A DNA stretch of 64,000 bases, from the NCBI RefSeq assembly GCF_932294415.1, contig NC_065541.1:48028290-48092289 (forward strand), given 5' to 3'. Below, piece after piece: positions 47,830 through 61,161 of this stretch. Below the pieces are notes generated by a model that saw only the letters and a program-made list of their open reading frames with translations, was not told where the DNA came from and ran no database searches. Each line of letters begins with the position of its first letter. The first letter of the stretch is position 1. Position numbers and translations under genes: made by a program. The stretch comes from Quercus robur. Lineage: Eukaryota > Streptophyta > Magnoliopsida > Fagales > Fagaceae.

Positions 47830-47983
47830 CGATAGAGAGGAGTGACCAGAGGTCTGACCGGCAGGGAAGAGGGAAAGAGGCGGTAGAGTTAGAGCCACCG
47901 CAAATCGTCTCTCCGTCGTCTCGCCACCATTGTCCCGGCGGCGACTTGTTGGTTCCGCCGTGCCGTTCCCCAGCCATCACCTG
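47830..47983 (+). other. Probable 5' UTR exon of RPC8
   Basis: A GC-richer stretch (GAGAGGAGTGACC... through GGCGGCGACTTG...CATCACCTG) ends at a GT donor (GTATTTTTTT). It stands 2 kb before the RPC8 start codon. A leader intron would run to the AG at 49983. This is inference, without transcript support. Confidence 0.4.
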
Positions 47984-49594
47984 GTATTTTTTTTTCCCTT
48001 TCTTACGTATCGTTGTTTAAATCCACAAAAGAATTTATTTATTTATTTTTTAATTTTCCATGTGCGAATTTCTAAAATAGAAACTCTTGGTTTGGTTTTA
48101 TTTTTGGGTTGGGTCTCTGTGAGCTTGTTTGTTCGATTTTCTGAGTATGCTATAGAGCTGTTTGGTTTTAAGTATGCTATAGAGCTGTTTGATTAAATGC
48201 CTGAGAGTGATATACAACTGTTTGATTAAATGTTTGCATCAGCCAGTAGCAATTGCAAAAATAGAAAAACCCACACTATAGATAAAGGATGTTGGAATTA
48301 AGGACTCAGCTCCTCAACATTTAAAGCTACCAGAGAGATTATTCTCATATTTGACAAATATAGCGATAAAAATTAGCAGCAATTTCATGTTTGAAGTTGG
48401 TGAAAGAAAACAACAAATACACAAATCTTCCTGAAAAAAATATAATATGTGTTGGGGGAAAGGATTCTCCCTGAATTTTTCAGAATGTTTACTATTAAAC
48501 TGATTTTTTTGTTTTTGTTTTTGTTTATGCATATAGGATTATATATTATGGATTAATTTCCAATAGATGGGCCTGAGTATTTGATATTTTTTCACAGGTT
48601 AAATTCCTTCTATGGTACAAAAAGCTTTGTCTAGCTTAATTGCGTTTGATGTTTTTGACTCTGTTTGAATCAGAGTTCTTTGCATCAGAATTGTGTCGGT
48701 TTGGTTAAATTCTAATGATATAAACCTACAGGGAAAGTGGCTAGTGACACACCTCTTAAATTGACAAACAGTACGTTTTTTAATAGAATGAGTGAGTGAC
48801 TTTTTTTTTAACCAAAAGAACGCACAAATGGAAACTTTCCGTTTTCAGTTTCTGTTTGTGTGTTCGTTTGAGTTTTCAGTTTCCGTTTCTTGATCTTGCT
48901 CTCCTACTCCCTCTTTCTCTTTCTCTCAGTTTTTGGGTTGGGGTAGGGATTTTGGTGGGTGGGTTCTTTTTTGTGTTCTGCTGTGCTGATACAGGGAAGG
49001 GGACAACACCATTTGGGTATTGGGTTTTTTTTATTTTTTATTTTATTTTATTTTATTTTTATAATAAGAAATAAAAAATAAGAAATAAATTAAATACTAA
49101 ATATTAAATTCAGCCCAAAACGGCAATGTTTTGGGGGGACTTAGTGGGTAGCAGTGGATGGCAGTTAAGAGTATTAAAATTAAAAGCAGTGAAACTTAGA
49201 GGGCGACTTTTGCATTTTGGCCCAAAAAAACCAGTTTCTCCCAAAAGTTACAAACTCAATACTGGTGGCACCGCCCTACTCCTCCCTCGACATTACAGCA
49301 CTGCCGGTGTCTCACATCAAGGTTTTATTTTATCCCCTGAAATTTGCTTTGATGTTTGCAACAGTAATAATGAGTGTCACCTGCTTCATACACTCTAAAA
49401 AGTTGGCTGTAGTGTCATTCATTCATTCAAATCTACGATGATGGTTTTAAAAATAAATATTTCTTTTACATACATTAGAAATTTAGATACTTTAAAACTT
49501 TTGTCTTTTAAGGTTTATAACTTGGCTTTGTTGTGTCATTTGGAACTTGTTAGAGCTTGGAAAACATGTTCCTTTACTTATGTATTGAACAATG

Positions 49595-49765
49595 GAAAAT
49601 GCTGAAGCTACAAACTATGTTACAAATTTTTTTACAAATTGCTGATGTGGTGAGTAGTTATTGGGAAGTAAAAAAGTGATGTCAATAATGAGAACCAGTA
49701 AGAATTTGTCATATCAATAGTTTGTAAAAATGTTTTTAAAAAGTTTATTTTTGGGGCGTTACTCT
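49595..49765. mobile_element. Diverged MITE of the 12169-type family, in the probable RPC8 leader intron
   Basis: Ends GAAAATGCTGAAGCTACAAA and GGGGCGTTACTC, with TTACAAATTGCTGATGTGG and AAAAAGTGATGTCAATAATGAG inside, match the dispersed family with eroded ends. Confidence 0.35.
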
Positions 49766-50016
49766 TGAATTATTGATAGTTGTTTGCTAGTACATTGATT
49801 CTAACTAATCACTTATTATTTAATTGGGTATTTGAATGCTTGCTTACAAGGATGGTAACAACTAACAACTAATAATAACAGCAAGTTGTGCAAGTATTTT
49901 TCCTATTTTGCTTCTTTTTTTGTTTTTATGATTTTTGAGTCTATGTAATGTAACATAGCACTTCCTTCTTCTTGTTGATTCAGTTTTGGATTACAAAATA
50001 TTTGTACTGGGTCCAA

Positions 50017-50611
50017 ATGTTCTACCTTAGCCGAATTGAGCACACATTTCGCGTGCCACCTAGTCTCCTTAACCTTCCTATCGAGGAAGCTATTAAGGGA
50101 GAGCTTGAAAAACTTTTCTTAGATAAGGTAATTGTTGGACTTGTATCATTGATTTATTTTTATTATTGCTGATTCTTGAAAGGCTTTTTGATTTATTTGT
50201 GATAATGAAGGTTATTGCAGACTTGGGGCTCTGTGCTTCTGTCTATGATATCAAATCTATTGAAGGTGGCTTTATCTTTCCCAGTGATGGTGCTGCGACC
50301 TATACGGTATTCTTAATATTATACCTCCTCTTGTTTATTTTTATTTTTTCTTGTTCCATTTTACGCAGTTTTTTGTTAAGCATTAGTATCTTTCTACTTG
50401 ATCCAAGTGTTTTGGCCTGTATGTGTGCTAGACTTAATTTTGACTTGTAGAGGGATGTGCATAAACTGGCGTTACATGTTTGTGAACTGGAATCCTTGTG
50501 TATGCTCTGCATGTGCGTTTTTAGGTACCTGTTCTCTTTTAATAAATTTCATTACTTGTCAAAAAGAAGAAAAAAAAGTCACATTGCAAAAGTCAATTGT
50601 TGTTAGTTCTA

Positions 50612-50653
<42 letters not shown>

Positions 50654-53069
50654 AATCCTCTTGCCTGTGTTTGTTCAGATTCTGGGTAAGAATGTTAGCA
50701 AAGATTTATGCCAGATTTGATTTCTCTGATTCTACGCATGCAATGTCACATACTCAAAGAGGGGTTACAGGTAGTGGAGGGGGGCTGTGTTTGTGAGACC
50801 CTTAACTTTGGTTTGTGATGTATTAATTGTCACAGGGAAAATTAGCTTATCGGGAGGTGTGGAAGGTAATATCTCATTAAGTTGTTAAATGAGGCCAAAG
50901 ATTCTTGATGTAGTCCTTCTTGGGAACAAGTCTTAAGATTTGACCACGTATTGTGTCATTGTTCACAATCTTCATAAGAGTAATAGCTTTTTAGTAATTT
51001 TTTTCTCATAATTTTGATGTGTGTGTGCACTTATATATAAAATAAAAAATGATTAAATTTTACACTATCTGTCAACCTACCATAACCCTCTTTTTTCATA
51101 TACATGTCTCTGCGTGTGTGTGGAATGAGTTTTGGGTTCTGAATTGTAATTTTGCTTTCAATTTTGTCAGATAAGACAAGATGTGCTATTCTTGATCAAT
51201 GCAAAGCTTTTACTAATTGAGTGTTTAGATTTCACTTCATTGTTAAATGAGTCATTTATGTTTCTGATAGAATTTTTGAAGGCCTGTTTTATTTTCCTTA
51301 GCACCTTTTTTCCCTTCTTCAGTGGATTGGTGATGGTAGTGGTGTTTGATTATGTACAACTGGATTTCTTGTCCAACTGTTTTATAAGACACATTTGGTT
51401 TATTTGCTTGCAATGGACATCTCTACATTGTAATGTCATCATTAATTATAAAACAACTTGATGATCTTGTTTTTATATTTGTGCAGGTTGTGTTTAGACT
51501 GATAATGTTCCGTCCATTTGTGGGAGAGATTATTGCTGCAAATGTTAAAGAATCTAATGCCACTGGTTTACGCTGTATGTCTTGTGCTTCTTTTACTTAT
51601 TTGACCATAATGCAACTAGTGCTCTGGATCTCTTTCTTTTTTTGGTTTAACTGTTCCTTCTATTTGGTACAAGTATTATTTTATTCATCACACATGCTCC
51701 GTGTGAATAATGTGCTCTTCTTTTGTGCTTTTGGTGGATCTGGGGCTAAAATTTAATCTCCTAGTTTCATCCTGGCATGGAAACTAATTAGTCCAGCTAA
51801 TTTTGATCAACTTGTATTGGGTTGTAATTAGTTGAGAACTCAACTGGTGAGTCATTTCTTCTTAGGTATGACTGTTATGAGGTTAGTTGAGCAAACCTCT
51901 GTTTTCTACGCAGGTAACTTTTTGTTTCATTCGAGTTTATCAAGTCATGAGCTGAATGCTCCTTTCAGATATATTTTTTTCCACGGGTATGAAGCAACCA
52001 ATGATGGCAGTTTTAACTGGTTGTGGAGGAAAAAATCATTACCTTAGTAGATTTTCTTTCTTCTTTTTTATCTAATTGTTTTTTGAGTCTTCATCAATTT
52101 TCCTACCCAGAATTCAATATTTTTTGGCTGATCTAAAATATTTGTCCACTTGTGTGTATCCTAGGTCATAATAGAGTCCTCTCTTTGATGAAAACTTTTT
52201 CCTCACCCCTAGATCTTGATTAATGAATGGTAGGTGGCAAAAAGGGGGATATATTCTGAGCTACATATATGGCTATTAAGACTAGTCCTGTTGGCTACTA
52301 AGATAACATGGCCCCAATCATTGAAGTATAATATTCTTCTCTTCCTATTTTGGTTTAGCTGCATAAATTCTCTCCTGTCATTCCACTCTTATGGGGCTCC
52401 TTTTCATTTCTTAGTTTTGTGGCGAACCTCTCTCTCTCAGGGCGGGGACTGTGGTTGGTTGGAAGGGTTTAATAGAGGCTATTACTCCTTTCATGCTAAC
52501 TTCTTTATCACATTTTCTTGTCTTTATAAAAACTTAAAGTTGGTTCACGATACTCTTGTACAGTAGTTTTTTTCACAGAAGATTAAGACATCGCAACATA
52601 ATTTAATTGATGGTTAGGAATTTATTGGTGATAATAGTGTGTACTGCATATATCCTGTTGGTTTCTCAAACCTAGTTATCATAATTCAACCTTAATGAGC
52701 TCAAATTAACTTATTTAGAGGCATGTTTATGAATTCAGCTGAAGATCTTGATCATGGCTTAAGAATTGAGAAACCATTGCTTGTTTTTTTTGGGCTAGTC
52801 TGAGTTGTAAAGAATTTCAGCAACTGGCCTGACATTGATAGGTTGTGATCAAAGCTGTATACTCTAAATTGTTAGGGCCAGGCCCAGGTTCTCATTTACA
52901 AGAATTATGTAATTGGTCTTTTTCTTATCAAGTGCTACTGATGTAAAACTTTCTTGCCAATGAGCTCCAGCTCAAATGACACATCCTTTCCTTATAAGAG
53001 TAAGTTGAGGAGTGAGGTCATGGGTTAAGACCCACTGGGTGCACCTATAACTCACCAATAATACTTTCC

Positions 53070-53106
<37 letters not shown>

Positions 53107-56100
53107 TCTCTTGATTAATAAAAAATGTTACCTGGTGCCTGGATACTGATGTTGACTCTAAATGGCAGTATCAATTGGATTTTTTGATGACATTTATATA
53201 CCTGCTCATCTTTTTCCAAAGCCATCGAGCTTCAAGCCAGACTCAAATAAGAAGTAAGGTCCCTGCTTGGTTCAATATTTGATCTTTTTTTTTTAATGCA
53301 ATACCAAATCCTGCATAAGTTCGTTTTAATCATTTTATGACTCATCTTTAATCAATATGCTTAATGATTAACCATTTACACTATTATGACTACTGCAGGG
53401 ACAAAGGTACATGGGAGTGGGAGTATGATGAAGAACCATATATTATTGATGGGATTGATGAGGTTCATATTTGCTATGCTATTGGTCATTTGACACGTTA
53501 TAGCTATTGTTCAAACATATGAAAGTGCAGGGTTTTTCTAACTTTTGGTTTTAAACATGGCAGATCAAGTTTCGAGTTCACAATGTAAGTTATCCTCCAA
53601 TTCCAATTGAGCAGCCAAAAGAAGCAAAGCCATTTGCCCCTATGGTGATTACTGTAAGTTCATCTACTGAATCTCATAATTTGATTGGCATATGTTGCAA
53701 CTTCCTTGATCTCATACTAGTGTCGTTAAAAGCGTACTTAGGCACACTTAAAGCTTGAAGCTCAAACCTTAGGTCTAAACACTTCACTTGGCCAAAGAAA
53801 CTTGTATAATGAAACATGCCTTAGACATGCTTTTTTTTGGTGATTTTTGAAGAAGCACCCAAACCACCCTTAGGCACTTTTTTTTTTCATCTAAAAAATA
53901 TGTCAAGCATTAAAATTAATTATTCAATCTTGATGGAAATGATATGGAATGTTATTGTTATACAAACATTATTCTTAAGATGGTGTATAACACAAACAAT
54001 TTTTGTTTACATATCAAAAGACATGAACAAGGATAATCTATTATCTTCTGCCTTTTGGTCTTTTACTTTTGGATATATATATATATATATATTGATTGAA
54101 CCATATACTTCATTTCTATCATAGCTCTCACAATCATGTATTTTTATAAAGTGCAAAAGAATTATAGAAAATATTCCATATAAACTTTATATGACTGGAT
54201 TATTGTGATTTTTCCATTGAGAATTGTTTTCAAATTTACTATATAAAATTTTTAAGTATTTGAAATAACTTTTATAAAATTTGAACTCACAATTTTGTGC
54301 AATTGCACTATCCATTTGAGCTAATAGGCAAAATAGACAAATTTTGTGCAATTGCTCTATCCACTAACAACCCCACAACGCACCCACATAAAAATTCCAA
54401 ATTCTCAAAATAAAAGATTGATTAAAAAATATGTAAAATGTAAAATTCAAATTCCCTAAAATTAGGACATGTTTTGTACTTAAAATATAACACTTGTGGA
54501 CACAACTTAAAAAGATTATATTTTGTATTAAAAAAAGAAGTCTTTGAACATGCGCTTTGGCTAAGTGTGCGCTTGAGGCTTTGTACCTAGTCTCCAGCCT
54601 CCAGGGGCTTGTCCACTTGACACGTTTACCAATACTATCTTTTAATATTATGTCTATATAAAATTATAAGTACACAATTATAGAAAGCCGCCCTATCAAG
54701 ATTGCTAATGCATTAGCCCTCATTTTTTTTTATATATATATATATATATATATTTTAGTGATCCAATCCATTCAAGTGGATCTACAAACAATTGGTAGAG
54801 TCAAATGAGTGATATCTTTGGTTATTTTGCAATGTCAAATACTTTCTCATGTATAAGTAAAATCATTATGCCTCTTTTTTTTTAAATTTATATATATATA
54901 TATATATTTAAAGAAGCACAAAATTTCATAATTTTTCACATTGTTATCTTTCCTCTTGATAGGACTACCTTAAACTATTAAATCACAAAAATTATTATAA
55001 AAAAATGATTATTAATGAAGAGATGTAGAACATTCGTAAAATGGAAGATGAAATTAAGAATCAACTTGCCATTCTGTTAGGTTGGTATTAGGATTCTTAG
55101 AAGGAATCAGGTATCCAGTCCATGTCAAAAAATAATAATAACAATAAGCAGACTTTATAGAAAATTTCCTTTTAGTATACTTACTCTAGCAACTTTATGT
55201 AAGGCAGAATTTGGTTTTTGGGGGGTGATATGCTATGAAGCACGGGTGCGGTGATAAAAAAATTATTAAAAATATTTATATTTATATTTTTTTATATATT
55301 GCTAAGCATATTTTTTCATATTCTATAAACGTATACCAAATTTAAGAGTAATAGTAGATGATAACTAAAACATGATGTTCATAAATTAAATACAATCCAC
55401 AAGTTTGAAACTAAAACAATGAAATTAGAATACAGGGAGGGAGGCAGAAAGCAGAGAGGCAGGGAGGCAGTGATGGTTTTAGGGTTTTTTTTTTTTTAAT
55501 AATTCTTACTTGAATTTCGGCCTGATTCAAAGCTGGTATCGGCTTGAATCAGTTGGTATCAGACTGAATCAGCCGATATCAGCCTAAATTGACCTGTTTC
55601 GGCCGGCCGATAGGGACTGATTTGACTCAAATCGGCGTGAATCCGGAAAGGAAAAAAAAAAAAAAAAATCACCGACACGTGGGTAGCAGTGTCGCCCACC
55701 GCACCCCACGTCACGTTGCAGCACCCCTGTAGCTGTGTCGGTGCATTCCTGGGTGATAGTAGAAAGGTTGATAGATAAGTCACCTTTACTCCCACTCTAC
55801 AAAATTCTAAATGAGATTTTTACCTCATATGGCTTCTCGTTCAATTCTTTTGAAATTTCTCCCTCCTTCTTGGGAAGCCTGAACTGTTAGTGAGATACCA
55901 CTTTAGAAGAGCTAGAATTCTAACCTTGTGTTAGGACTTACAGGTGAAGGGATGGTCTCACGTAGAAGGTTTCTATGGGGGGTAGGTCTGCCAAAGGGTA
56001 ACGCATTTATGTAAATGGATGACAACCTATTAATCTTGATAGGATGGTATCCTATCATGGCTTATCAGTATGTATATACATACATCCATAAATATGTATG

Positions 56101-56732
56101 TTTGGCTGGTCTTTATCTGTGTTGTTTCAATTACAAACTTATACGAGATCCTTTAGAGAGCAGCATCAACTTAGGGCTGGATTCTGAAAGTTAAGATCTG
56201 AACTGGTATAAGACAAGCTGCTACATTCTATACATTAACGGGCAACTCCCTTACAGTATTTCTCTTTTCTTCATATGTTGTAATAAAATAAAATTTTCTA
56301 TCAGTTATCAAACAAAAAACCTTTACTGTCTAATAATATATTCAAAACAGAGTGGTGGAAGGTTTTAAAGAGGGTTTCTATTTTGAAGGGTAGTATCTTA
56401 TGGTATTGTTATTGTTTTTATTGCTATTATTGTCATGACTTTGCCTTCAACTTGTCATGTAGCAGAACTATAACAAGGTTACTTCTAGTTTAAAACGTTG
56501 ATAATACAAGTACTATCGATGATGTGAATACAACACGCATAATATGAACACACTCATAATTGCATTATACTTTTGTAGGGCATCACTTACTTTATATTTA
56601 TATTTAGCGTAGAAAACAATATTGTTTGTGCTTGTGAACAGTTCCTATGTATGTCTGGTGATCTAACATGAGATGAAACTATTTGAATTATTTTATTATT
56701 ACTATTATTTGTTTTAAGGAGAAACAGATAGG

Positions 56733-56777
<45 letters not shown>

Positions 56778-57072
56778 GAGGGGGGGTGGGGGGGGGTTGG
56801 TTGTCGTGGCAAAAGAATATGCTTGGACCTAAGGTGGCTCCTCAAACTGTCGAGCAGTGTCTCATTACTATATATGCTTGGACCCTAAGGTAGCTCCCCA
56901 AATTGTTGAGGAGCGTCTCATTACTACATATCAATCGGTTTCATCTCTGGCACTTAGAATGCTCATCTTTATAGGAGTCTAATTAATTTCTGTTTCTTAG
57001 GGATCAATTGATGAAGATGGTTTGGGCCCCGTTTCATGGTGGGTTGATGCAGAAGAGACCAAGGAATCTTAA
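50017..57072 (+). CDS. RPC8: DNA-directed RNA polymerase III subunit RPC8 (Rpb7-like), seven coding exons
   Basis: The exons are 50017-50127, 50211-50306, 51487-51574, 53169-53253, 53399-53462, 53564-53653 and 57001-57072. They join in frame to 201 residues, the usual size. The N-terminal Rpb7-like domain carries MFYLSRIEHTF, EEAIKGELEKLFLDKV, LGLCASVYDI and GGFIFPSDGAATYTVVFRLI. The C-terminal OB-fold domain has GFFDDIYIPA, TWEWEYDEE and IKFRV, and ends GSIDEDGLGPVSWWVD. RPC8 (Rpc25 in yeast) pairs with the Rpc17/CRCP partner as the stalk of Pol III and acts in initiation at tRNA and 5S genes in the nucleus. The last intron (3.3 kb) is swollen by repeats. No defects seen. Confidence 0.93.
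50615..50647. repeat. (TC)n microsatellite in RPC8 intron
   Basis: Uninterrupted CT run of about 33 bases. Confidence 0.85.
53072..53110. repeat. (TC)n microsatellite in RPC8 intron
   Basis: CT run with one interruption, about 60 bases before exon 4. Confidence 0.85.
55225..55755. repeat. Repeat-like segment in the last RPC8 intron
   Basis: It contains GCACGGGTGCGGTG near the left and GTCGGTGCATTCC near the right as weakly inverted ends, and a GGTATCGGC/GCCGATA-rich core at about 55510-55640. It looks like a decayed non-autonomous DNA transposon. No duplication could be fixed. Confidence 0.3.
56736..56774. repeat. (GA)n microsatellite followed by G-rich tract
   Basis: A GA run of about 38 bases followed by a GGGAGGGGGGGTGGGGGGGG tract to about 56797, in the last RPC8 intron. 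Confidence 0.85.
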
Positions 57073-58806
57073 GCCTGTGTGCTGTCTTGCAAAGGATGTA
57101 AAACTGGCTGAGGATGGCTGTATTGCAAAGGGGGAGATGGTTGTAGAAAATAGAAGCTTTTTCTTGGTAGCTTTCCTTTTTATCAAAAAAAAAAAAAAAA
57201 GAGAAAAATGATACTAATACTGGTTTAGCTAATAAGATAATGGTATTACTTTTCTTAGTTTCAGATTCAAAATTAACTTGATGGAAACAAGTGAACAACT
57301 GAAGAGGCCTTATCAATTCAGCACAATGGGGCATGATCAATTCGTGTTTACGTTACGTGTCAGGCTCGTGTTGTGTCGACTCATGAGTATTCGATTATAT
57401 AGGTCAACACTAAATTGACATGTTTATTAAACAGTTAAGATTCCTCAACCCTAACACAACGTATTTATTAAACAGGTCAATCGTGTCAACATATTTATCA
57501 CATTTTATCAAAATGGAAAAAAAAAAAAAAAGTATTAACCAAATGAATATGAAAAACCAAAAAAATAAATATTTTTAATATAAAATTCAAAACTAACGAG
57601 TAATTGCATTATAAATAATCATTAAAAACTAAAACATATCTCAATATCACAAATAATCATTCATAATATGTTAAAGAAAATAAACCACAACAACTAATAA
57701 GTTTATATACTTAGAATTTAAGGGTTGTATTGGTAAATTATCATTTAAGTAAAATGGGCTAACAGGTCAAATGAGTTCCATGTATTGGGCACTAACTTAA
57801 CCAGTTTATTAAACGGGTTAGTCATGTCAACTCGAATATGACACAAAAGCATTAAGCTTCAACTTATAATCTGCTAATTTCGTATCGTGTCGTGTTAGAT
57901 TCACAGGTCGTGTCCAATTTTGCCCCCCCTAATCCAACCTGTAAGATTCTCAGGGAAAACACTGACTTATTGAACTCATATTGAAAATATGAATTTTGTT
58001 AAAATTTCTCATTGGGTTGGCAATAAAATTATCACTATTTATTCTTTTATAATTGTTATTTTATGTTAATTTGGGGATAATTTATTTTGGATAGAGCTTA
58101 TTTCCAAATTGGTTTGGAAGCACCTACTTCAATTAATTATGTGGCAATACATACAATATTAAATCACATTTATAATTAAATTATTTGAACAATCTACATC
58201 ATTCATTAATCAGATTATGTGACTCAAGTATACACGGATGGTCATTTAAATTGTTATATAGTAAGTTGGAAGAAGTTTGTCGTATATTAAATCACATAAA
58301 TCATTAAATTATCAGTCCTCATTCTAAATGTTATAGGGAAAATTAATTTTGAATTAAAAGAGGAATAGAGGATGTGATAAAATGATATTTTTGCCCCTCA
58401 ATTATGATGCATACCACGTTGCACAAGTGTCCTCCCAATGAAACAAACTTTCCAATGATAAACAAATTAAAGGATGCGCATAAACTCTCCAATCTCTCTC
58501 TCATCTGTTGTGTCAACTTTGATTTCGATTTTACTTTTATTTATGGTTTTAATTTCTATTTTATCATTCCATTAGTTTTAACCTCTATTTTATCTTCTCA
58601 ATTTTCAAAAAATGTGCAAAAATCCTCATTTCATTTATTATCCAAATCTGAAATTTTACTCGTTTGTCCAACACTAATTGGGATGGCACATGCCTTGCAT
58701 GTGCTGCCCTTTAAGTGAAAAAATTACGATAGAATTTCAATTTGAAGAAGCATGAAACTATGTACTTAAACTTAGAGTAGCTATTTAACATATGAATATC
58801 TGTTTA
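57073..58806. other. Intergenic after RPC8
   Basis: No gene. Between about 57327 and 57930 lies a likely MITE with GGGGCA...CGTGTT / ...CGTGTC...TGCCCC ends and many TCGTGTTxxx words. The rest is AT-rich. Confidence 0.45.
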
Positions 58807-58810
58807 CTAT

Positions 58811-59396
58811 GAGGTTGCATTTGATACGGGAAAATATTCCACATTATCCCGACATCCAGATTCCTAGAAATATAATGCTTGACAATCTAGATATCTGAAA
58901 ATGTAATTATTTATATGTTTGGTTTGATTTGGAATCTAATAAAAATTTTGAGAATCTGAAATGTTTTTTCCAAAATATCATTTGATTTGTAAATACAACA
59001 ATAAGTCTTTCTTTCTTTCTCATTTTTTTTTTTTTTAATCTTCTTCCAAATAAATTATGAGAAACAAAATATAAACTATAAATCATGAAAAGTTCAATAA
59101 AAATGTAGTATACTATATTTTTTAAATGACATGTAATTGTCAATTTATAATAATAATAATTTTTTATTTTATTTCTATTGATTAAAGGATAGGAAGAAAG
59201 GGTGTCAGTCTATACAAAATGTAACTTTATCCAAGCGTGGGAATGTGGATATCTACATTTTTAAAAGAGAACCCACATTCTCACAAAAGGGTATTGAGAG
59301 GGAATCTAGATACTCTTGTGTAATTTGCAACCAAATGTGAGAATTTTTCAACATTTCCAAAAATCCTAAAATATTACCTCTATCAAACGTCACCTA
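58811..59396. mobile_element. Possible MITE
   Basis: The left GAGGTTGCATTTGATACGGG and the right (reverse complement TTAGGTGACGTTTGATAGAGG) ends are imperfect inverted repeats. Inner blocks CAGATTCC and GGAATCTAGAT also mirror each other. No clear duplication. Confidence 0.35.
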
Positions 59397-60114
59397 ATAG
59401 TTTCTTAGAACCTATTTGCTAAAGACAATATCATCATCTTCAATGATAAGCAACTAAGTTTTGCTAATACATTGTCACAATATTTAAAATTTTGCAATGA
59501 ATGATGCCATCAGCTATAATTGAAGCTCTTCATCAAATAACTGCAACCATCCAAAATGAAGATTTTGATATTCATACTTCTTCCTTTATTACCTTATATT
59601 TTATAAATCTAGCAACAATGTTTAGCTTACTTGGCTTTTAATGAACACATTTTTAAGGAAGAAAAGAAAAAAAAAATTTATATATATATAATAAAAGGTA
59701 TGTGTCATCAAACTTTCCATTAAATAAAATTATAAGTCTAGAAGATTTAAACCTAGTAGATTAGTGTTCTATAACAAATAAAACATCCTATATCACCGTT
59801 CTAACTTTCCAAGCATGACTATCGCATAAAAATAAAACTCAGAATGCGCAAAAAAAAAATAATTTAGAATACTAAAATTTAGTGGTAATATTTTAAATAT
59901 TGCACAATGAAATATTCTAAGAATCATAAGATTTCGATAAGGCAACTAAGAGAGTATCAATAGGGGATATTTGCTCCTTTCCAAAATATAAAGAGAGAAA
60001 TTGTTCTATTTTAAAGTTTAGGGGAAATGAAACTGCCCTGAACATAAAGGGATGAAAGTACTTTTTCCCCCCAAGTATTTTTTATTGTTTTGGGGAGGGT
60101 GAGTGCATAAAACT

Positions 60115-60149
<35 letters not shown>

Positions 60150-60712
60150 CTTTTTTTTTTACTTTAAAATGGTATATAAAATAATAAAAAATAAATTTAA
60201 AAATGAAAAAACAAAAAGCCCGCCTAAGAAAATTGTGCAAATTTTTGGATTACCAAACGTGACAAAACCGAAAAAGAAGTTTAAGAAAAAATAAAATGTT
60301 ATTGCATTTTTACAAGGTATGATATTTTATTATTTTATTTTGATCTATAAAGAATTTATAATTTACTAGTTGTGAAAATATTGTAACAATAACAAAACGT
60401 AATGACATTTTTAATTTTCACAATATCTTTATTTTAAGTTGAGGTGGGACCTCAAATGATATATTGTTATTATTTTATTTTGATTAATAAAAAACTGATA
60501 TTTCAACAATGGCGAAAATATTATCACAATAACAAAATATCACAATGTTTTTATAATACCTTCATTTTTAGTTATTATTTTATTTTCTTTTAACGGATAA
60601 ATAACTAACCCCTCTACAATTGTCAAATTTTACACAACTTGTTAAAAGAAAAGAAAAGGATTTGAAAAGGGTGAGGCATGCACTCTATGTATGTGCTGTG
60701 TGTTTTTCCATT
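59397..60712. other. Intergenic
   Basis: No gene. Contains a T tract at 60117-60160 with a single C at 60150, and from about 60300 to 60570 sequence resembling the dispersed 12169-type MITE family. Confidence 0.5.
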
Positions 60713-60800
60713 GAGCCGTTGGGTTCAAGGGGGTTAAAATACAGATCAAACGGCTAGCAATTGTGCCATAAGCAGCTGGGTTCACAAAAGCTAACGGCTA
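60713..60800 (+). promoter_or_regulatory. Cluster of AACGG motifs resembling mitosis-specific (MSA) elements
   Basis: CCCAACGGCTC (on the minus strand, 60713-60723), AAACGGCTA (60748-60756) and CTAACGGCTA (60791-60800) lie in 88 bases before a probable transcript leader. The MSA consensus bound by MYB3R factors has AACGG as its core and occurs in several copies before G2/M genes. The likeness is seen directly; the role is inferred. Confidence 0.45.
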
Positions 60801-61093
60801 GCAATTTTGAGAGAGTCTCAGGAGCTCTTTGTTGTTCATTGAAAATCCAAAGGGAGATTCTTGAGAGAAGTAGAAACAGAGAGAGAGAGAGAGAGAGAGA
60901 AAAAAATACACACACACAACCCACAATCTATAACAGTTCCATCCAAAACCCCAAATCTCCAAAACCCACACACAGAACTGAGACACCAAACCTCAACCAC
61001 CGAAAGCCCCAAAATCAGAGCCCAAAACACAAAGCCAAACATCAAACATCGTACCTACACAAACCCACAAAGAAAAACCCATATCTCACCCAG

Positions 61094-61161
61094 ATGAAGC
61101 TCCGCTGCTTCACTCCAAAGCCAGCACAAACACCAAGGAGGACCACTACCACCACCACTAG
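61094..61161 (+). CDS. Probable first coding exon of an unrecognised gene (runs off the right side)
   Basis: ATG at 61094 follows a 290-base A/C-rich leader-like stretch with no earlier ATG. The exon would encode MKLRCFTPKPAQTPRRTTTT..., basic and threonine-rich, and end at AG|GTGAAA (61162). Possible later exons are 62448-62498 (51 nt, AG/GT bounded) and pieces around 63530-63620 and 63702-63763. Phases do not join convincingly, so the model is incomplete. I do not recognise the family. The upstream AACGG cluster hints at a cell-division gene, but this is weak. Confidence 0.35.
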
